From: SVEL01 sp964573715
GTDB lineage: Bacteria; Bacillota; Clostridia; Lachnospirales; Lachnospiraceae
Length of the DNA: 26,877 bases
Assembly: GCA_964573715.1 (NCBI GenBank)
Contig: CAZNKR010000027.1
Coordinates: 1-26,877 of the forward strand
Direction of reading: 5' to 3'
In this document: piece by piece, positions 23,689-26,877 of the stretch
Numbering within the stretch: the first letter of the stretch is position 1
Layout: every line of letters starts with the position of its first letter
Position numbers and translations under genes: made by a program
The notes under the pieces: model-generated
Told to the model about the DNA's origin: nothing
Databases searched by the model: none
The model's input: only the letters and a program-made list of their open reading frames with translations

Positions 23689-24304
23689 AGTATTATTCCT
23701 TCTCTATTTTCCCTTTTCATATGCATTTCCTTTAATCCCTCTACCTCATCACATATAGCTTTTTGTCCACAAACTGAGCAATCCATTTTCAAATTTTCAT
23801 ATATGTGATTTAGTGAATCAGTAATCATCTCCCACATATGTGCCTTTCCCTTTAAAAAGCCATAGTCAGCATTCTTTTGCGTTACAAATATTGTTCCTAC
23901 TGCTTCAACCTCTGGCTGCTTCTTATACTCATCATATATCCCTTAGGATGAATATGAAATCTTACAAAATCCACCTTTCTCATCACTCTATAAAGTGCAT
24001 CATCGGAAGCATTTAGCCTATTATCTGACAACCTGATTAGAGTTATTCTTGCATAGGAGCAATCAGCTTTTATATCCTTTATGTCCGGTCCAATAACCTT
24101 CACAAAGGACTGAGGTACAATGCTTTTATTTGTAGTAAATGCTAAACCGCTTACCGCTTCATAAGTATCTCCACCTAGTTCAAATGCCATATCTCCTCTT
24201 AGAATAAGTTCATCCTTAGTAAGCATTGGCCACTTGTCACAAATATCTATTTCACTTTCCTTATGCATAGTATTCTCAAAGTGATTCGTAGATATAGATT
24301 CCAC
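23685..24304 (-). pseudogene. Frameshifted homologue of the acetyl-CoA synthase (AcsB) middle domain
   Basis: The frame from 24304 (GTG) reads LILRGDMAFELGGDTYEAV, FVKVIGPDIKDI and VDFVRFHIHPKGY, which from memory resembles the AcsB middle domain (GDMYVEMGG, IEVIGPDI). It stops at about 23897, but a shift of two bases at TATATGATG (about 23934-23939) lets it continue as DEYKKQPEVEAVGTIFVTQK to the Cys motif CSVCGQKAIC (C-x2-C-x5-C), ending at a TGA (23687-23685) that overlaps the LysR ATG. That exact overlap argues that the joined frame of about 205 codons is the true gene. The nickel A-cluster domain of AcsB is absent, so it is not an acetyl-CoA synthase. A sequencing indel is as likely as a real mutation. 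The start is uncertain: no ribosome site precedes the GTG, and a later ATG at MHKESEID is possible. Confidence 0.65.
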
Positions 24305-24338
24305 GGTTTGTTTCTTATGCGTATTAAGAAATATCTAA

Positions 24339-24956
24339 TTATTTATTAATATTCTCCCAGGCTTCCTCATCAAAAACTTTATCCTTAAAATAATACTTTT
24401 TATCTTCGTCACTTATTTTACGAATAACTCTACATGGATTTCCAGCAGCAATAGACCAATCTGGAATATCCTTTGTTACAACACTTCCTGCACCAATAAC
24501 TACATTATTGCCAATATGTACTCCTGGGCAAATAACTGAATTTCCACCTATCCAACAATTATCTCCAATAGTTATGGATATTCCGTATTCATAGCCGCTA
24601 TTTCTTGAATCTGGATATATAGGATGACCAGCTGTATAAATAGCCACATTTGGTGCTAGCAAACAATTATCCCCTATTTTAACCTTTGCAACATCTAAAA
24701 TTGTGCAATTATAATTTGCGTAGAAGTTTTTCCCAACTTCAATATTGAATCCATAATCACAATAAAATGGTGGATTTACAAATGCATTTTCAGATTTGCC
24801 AAAGAGTTCCTTTACTATTTCTTGTATACCACTAAAGTTGGCTCTATCAATTGTGTTTAATTTTTGTGTTAATACTCTTGCACCTTTTTGTTGCTCCATT
24901 GCTGCTTCGTCGCATATATAAGCCATTTCTTTATTTCTTCTTGTTATATTGTCCAT
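24339..24956 (-). CDS. Maltose/galactoside O-acetyltransferase-like hexapeptide enzyme
   Basis: A 205-residue acetyl-CoA-dependent sugar acetyltransferase. An N-terminal helical cap (MAYICDEAAMEQQKGARVLT) precedes PPFYCDYGFNIEVGKNFYAN and the left-handed beta-helix repeats (VKIGDNCLLAPNV, ITIGDNCWIGGNSVI, VHIGNNVVIGAGSVV). The catalytic histidine is His111 in TAGHPIYP. The end PDWSIAAGNPCRVIRKI is standard. Members acetylate maltose, glucose or galactosides; the exact acceptor is not predictable. The ATG at 24956 has AGGAG upstream. It ends about 35 bases before the AcsB-like gene, and the same transcript may continue. Confidence 0.92.
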   Translation of the reverse strand: MDNITRRNKEMAYICDEAAMEQQKGARVLTQKLNTIDRANFSGIQEIVKELFGKSENAFVNPPFYCDYGFNIEVGKNFYANYNCTILDVAKVKIGDNCLLAPNVAIYTAGHPIYPDSRNSGYEYGISITIGDNCWIGGNSVICPGVHIGNNVVIGAGSVVTKDIPDWSIAAGNPCRVIRKISDEDKKYYFKDKVFDEEAWENINK

Positions 24957-25078
24957 GTCCGTCTCCTTTTGATTTTTCTAGTTTTAAATTGAAATAATTT
25001 TATAAGGGATATAATTAAAAAATAATAGATTTTGTTAATACAGTTTACTAAAATATAATATCACATTTCATAATGTAT

Positions 25079-25240
25079 TTAAATGTTTACTTGTATCAGC
25101 CACATTGCTCGAAAAAATCTCATTATCTGCCAATACCCTACTCCTCTTAAATCATACTCTTTTACTAACTCAAGTTTGGCATATAGGCTCTTTGCTATCA
25201 AATCCACTGTATCATTTTCTTTTACAACATATATAATCAT
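25079..25240 (-). pseudogene. Internally deleted LysM-GH18 (SleL/YaaH-like) gene
   Basis: A 53-codon minus-strand ORF whose two ends come from opposite ends of one protein family. MIIYVVKENDTVDLIAKSLY is the start of an N-terminal LysM peptidoglycan-binding domain. KLELVKEYDLRGVGYWQIMR, continuing FFRAMW, is the C-terminal end of a GH18 spore-cortex or wall glycosidase (normally some 400 residues later). The frame is preserved across the junction near the YAK/LEL boundary (about 25174). No ribosome site precedes the ATG. It is a clean internal deletion remnant; a product would lack the catalytic barrel. Confidence 0.7.
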
Positions 25241-25246
25241 AATTAA

Positions 25247-25435
25247 ACTTTTTATTATAATATATGCTTTCTTTTAAGATTTGATACCTCTAAATATACT
25301 GTTAGCTATATCATTTCCACCATCATTGGAATTTCCATTTTCATGTTGATTTTATTGATAGTTTTTTGGTTAGCAGGATTAAGTGAAACCGTTTCAAATC
25401 ATTTTGCTAAAAAGACTTTAGAATCTGGAAAGTGA
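25247..25435 (+). pseudogene. Possible 5'-truncated membrane-protein tail
   Basis: An open plus-strand frame with no upstream start codon. It encodes a hydrophobic helix (VSYIISTIIGISIFMLILLI), then VFWLAGLSETVSNHFAKKTL and a stop at 25433-25435. It looks like the C-terminus of a membrane protein, but no family is recognised and chance cannot be excluded. Confidence 0.3.
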
Positions 25436-25478
25436 CATAAAAGCCAACTATATACTATCGGTAGAGGTAAAAACAGCC

Positions 25479-25703
25479 ATGTGGAGAATTATAGAATCAA
25501 TTTCCGGATTACTAATTAACAAATTCATTAATACAGAAACAATCAAATGCCCCAAATGCAAGTTTGTAATGACAGCAAATTCATCTTATTTATATTTATT
25601 ACCAGTTTACTTTAGCAATACATATAAGGGAAGTTCCTCATATTTTATTAATAATGCCATCCCAATTAATAGTGAATTTGGAAGCTTCTTTACAACCTAT
25701 TAG
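25479..25703 (+). CDS. Hypothetical small protein with a CPKC motif
   Basis: A 74-codon plus-strand ORF. The ATG at 25479 has AGAGG 11 bases upstream. It contains IKCPKCKFVMTANSS, half of a zinc-ribbon-like site, followed by a Tyr/Ser-rich stretch (YLYLLPVYFSNTYKGSSSYF). The stop overlaps the converging sfsA end by 4 bases. There is no second CxxC pair, so it may be a truncated remnant like its neighbours. Not recognised. Confidence 0.35.
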   Translation: MWRIIESISGLLINKFINTETIKCPKCKFVMTANSSYLYLLPVYFSNTYKGSSSYFINNAIPINSEFGSFFTTY

Positions 25704-26404
25704 ATTTCTTCCCTCACTCTATTAATTAGCAACTCTTTTTTCTCTACACTACATCCTAGATATAATATGTGAACACCTGCATTTTTAGCTGCGTCTAATG
25801 CCTCCCCAAATTCCGGATGAGTATCTATATTTGGATAAACAATATCAACACCTTCCATCTGAATAACAAAAGCTATATAACATTCATATCCATTTTTCAC
25901 CGCTGCAGCAAGTTCGTTTAAGTGCTTTACCCCTCTAATTGTGGGAGCATCAGGAAAATATCCTGTTTTATTTCTTTCAAGGGTGACGCCCTTAACTTCC
26001 ATTAATACCTTTTTATCATTATACTCCAAATAAAAATCTATTCTTGATTTTCCATAAGTGTATTCAGGTTTGATGTATGTAATATTGTGAAAAAGCTTAA
26101 GTCTATCATTTTGATTTCTTAGCCATTCACCAACAACTTTATTGGGTGCTTGGCTATCCATATTAATAAGTCCAATTCCCTCTTTATAAACTGCCACAAG
26201 GTCATATAATGTCTTTCTATTAGGATTATCTGATTTCTCTAACAATACTTTTACGCCAGGCATCAGCAATTCAGCACATCTTCCTGTATTTTTCACATGA
26301 ACTGTTTCCATAACCGTCTTATCTTTGTAGATAACATTTACATGGGCTATAAATCTATTTGGTCTATCAACAAAACTACCTTCTACAATATTTTTGTACT
26401 TCAT
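25700..26404 (-). CDS. sfsA: SfsA family DNA-binding/nuclease-fold protein
   Basis: A 234-residue SfsA homologue, named for sugar fermentation stimulation in E. coli. An OB-like N-terminal domain carries RPNRFIAHV (14-22) and HVKNTGRCAELLMPG (36-50). The C-terminal PD-(D/E)XK-type core has YGKSRIDFYLE (Asp123) and MEVKGVTLE (Glu136, Lys138), then FPDAPTIRGVKHLNEL. All family blocks are intact and the length is standard. The ATG at 26404 follows GGAG. It is monocistronic, converging with the small plus-strand ORF. The in vivo role of SfsA is poorly known. Confidence 0.95.
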   Translation of the reverse strand: MKYKNIVEGSFVDRPNRFIAHVNVIYKDKTVMETVHVKNTGRCAELLMPGVKVLLEKSDNPNRKTLYDLVAVYKEGIGLINMDSQAPNKVVGEWLRNQNDRLKLFHNITYIKPEYTYGKSRIDFYLEYNDKKVLMEVKGVTLERNKTGYFPDAPTIRGVKHLNELAAAVKNGYECYIAFVIQMEGVDIVYPNIDTHPEFGEALDAAKNAGVHILYLGCSVEKKELLINRVREEI

Positions 26405-26478
26405 TTTATCTCCATTTCTAGCTTTCTATTGTGTTCTATATGATAATCTATTTACGGTAAAAAACAAGTGTAATTTTA

Positions 26479-26504
26479 AAGGTCTTGGCAAAAGCCAAGA
26501 CCTT
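26479..26504. terminator. Hairpin terminator between the start-less ORF and sfsA
   Basis: A perfect 11-bp stem, AAGGTCTTGGC-AAAA-GCCAAGACCTT. On the minus strand it is followed by TAAAATTA rather than a clean U-run, so termination may be partial. Confidence 0.6.
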
Positions 26505-26510
26505 AACTTA

Positions 26511-26666
26511 TTAAATTGAAAAGAAACCTTTTTTACCCACATAAATCATTGGAAATACTGGAACATATGGATCATTAGTAAAAATAGCACACAATATTAC
26601 CTCTTCTCTTCCTTCACTAATTTTATAATCTGATGTATATCCAACTGCAAAAACATCTTTTATAAT
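26511..26666 (-). pseudogene. Start-less ORF downstream of the superoxide reductase
   Basis: The frame from about 26666 to the TAA at 26513-26511 reads IIKDVFAVGYTSDYKISEGR, continuing EEVILCAIFTNDPYVPVFPM to the end. This looks like a real small protein of about 51 residues. A strong GAGGAG site precedes it, but the ATG it serves gives only MEL before a stop in another frame. One added base near 26664-26668 would join that ATG to the long frame. It is either a frameshifted gene, a sequencing indel, or use of a rare ATT/ATA start. Family unknown. Confidence 0.35.
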
Positions 26667-26699
26667 TCCATCTCCTCTTTGGTTTTAAATATTTTAAGA

Positions 26700-26730
26700 A
26701 ACGGCTACAGCCATATAAGCTGTAACCGTT
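26700..26730 (-). terminator. Terminator after the superoxide reductase
   Basis: A 12-bp stem, 26700-26711 with 26719-26730. The one plus-strand mismatch (C26705/A26725) is a G-U pair in minus-strand RNA, which supports minus transcription. The following UUUCUUAAAAUAUUU is a moderate U-tract. Confidence 0.75.
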
Positions 26731-26752
26731 CCAATCAATTCTTACATATCAC

Positions 26753-26877
26753 TTATGATTTCCATAATCCATGAAGGTTACAGTATGCATATACAGCTTC
26801 TACTTCATCACCTTCTGAAATTGCAAAGCTTACTTCTGGCGCCTCACCTGGCTTTAATACCTTTCTTTGATTTCCGG
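26753..26877 (-). CDS. Desulfoferrodoxin/superoxide reductase, C-terminal part
   Basis: The last 40 residues of a superoxide reductase, running off the right edge. GNQRKVLKPGEAPEVSFAIS is followed by EVEAVYAYCNLHGLWKS, where CNLHGLW carries the Cys and His ligands of the Fe(His)4Cys centre. The enzyme reduces superoxide to hydrogen peroxide in anaerobes using rubredoxin-type donors. Whether the N-terminal desulforedoxin iron site exists cannot be seen. Confidence 0.85.
   Translation of the reverse strand, partial: GNQRKVLKPGEAPEVSFAISEGDEVEAVYAYCNLHGLWKS

Noticed and set aside
25083..25277. Plus-strand 64-codon ORF
   Set aside because: It is antisense to the LysM-GH18 remnant, whose minus-strand frame has recognisable motifs at both ends.
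1..26877. CRISPR arrays, rRNA genes, transposases or integrases
   Set aside because: No spaced direct-repeat array, rRNA sequence or recombinase motif was seen on either strand.

Overview
The window is low-GC (about one third G+C) DNA from a clostridial Firmicute, most likely a Lachnospiraceae-type gut or rumen anaerobe. Supporting this are the cdaA-cdaR-glmM order, strong AGGAG ribosome sites, a GH25 surface lysozyme with a Thr/Glu-rich stalk, clostridial Ig-like surface repeats, a desulfoferrodoxin and a yeast/actinobacterial-type LeuA. It is a draft scaffold: a run of 100 Ns at 19784-19883 is flanked by the same 55 bases on both sides, so it is almost certainly a false gap. All confident genes are on the minus strand, so gene order is described from right to left in transcription.

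Layout. (1) 26.9-23.7 kb: the C-terminus of a superoxide reductase, a start-less ORF, sfsA, a patch of gene remnants (including an internally deleted LysM-GH18 gene), a hexapeptide sugar/maltose acetyltransferase, and a frameshifted homologue of the middle domain of acetyl-CoA synthase (AcsB) whose stop overlaps the start of a LysR regulator. (2) 22.6-19.7 kb: a complete metN-metI-metQ D/L-methionine ABC importer with a promoter, an upstream palindrome and a terminator. (3) 19.6-14.4 kb: a response-regulator fragment, then a tightly overlapping five-gene cluster: PlsC-like acyltransferase, GT8, a GT8-PlsC fusion and two membrane proteins. This looks like a pathway for an acylated surface glycan or glycolipid. 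(4) 14.3-7.7 kb: cdaA, cdaR, an HPr-like gene, glmM, a GT2 and leuA as one probable operon, linking c-di-AMP synthesis, PTS-type signalling and amino-sugar precursor supply. (5) 7.5-4.4 kb: a winged-helix/LicC-like nucleotidyltransferase and a KAP-type P-loop NTPase with their own promoter, ending in a GC-rich 126-bp structured element and a terminator. (6) 4.25-2.9 kb: a gene graveyard (a small frameshifted gene, a TOPRIM-like gene with an internal deletion, a truncated surface protein). (7) 2.8-0.65 kb: a membrane-anchored GH25 lysozyme whose predicted promoter has seven G residues in its spacer. (8) 1-600: the start of an unknown minus-strand gene, an unassigned possible leader, and a doubtful plus-strand ORF.

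Most notable are the LicC-like/KAP/structured-RNA unit, the GT8/PlsC cluster with its fusion enzyme, the poly-G promoter spacer, the AcsB-domain gene coupled to a LysR gene, and several genes whose two ends survive while the middle has been deleted.
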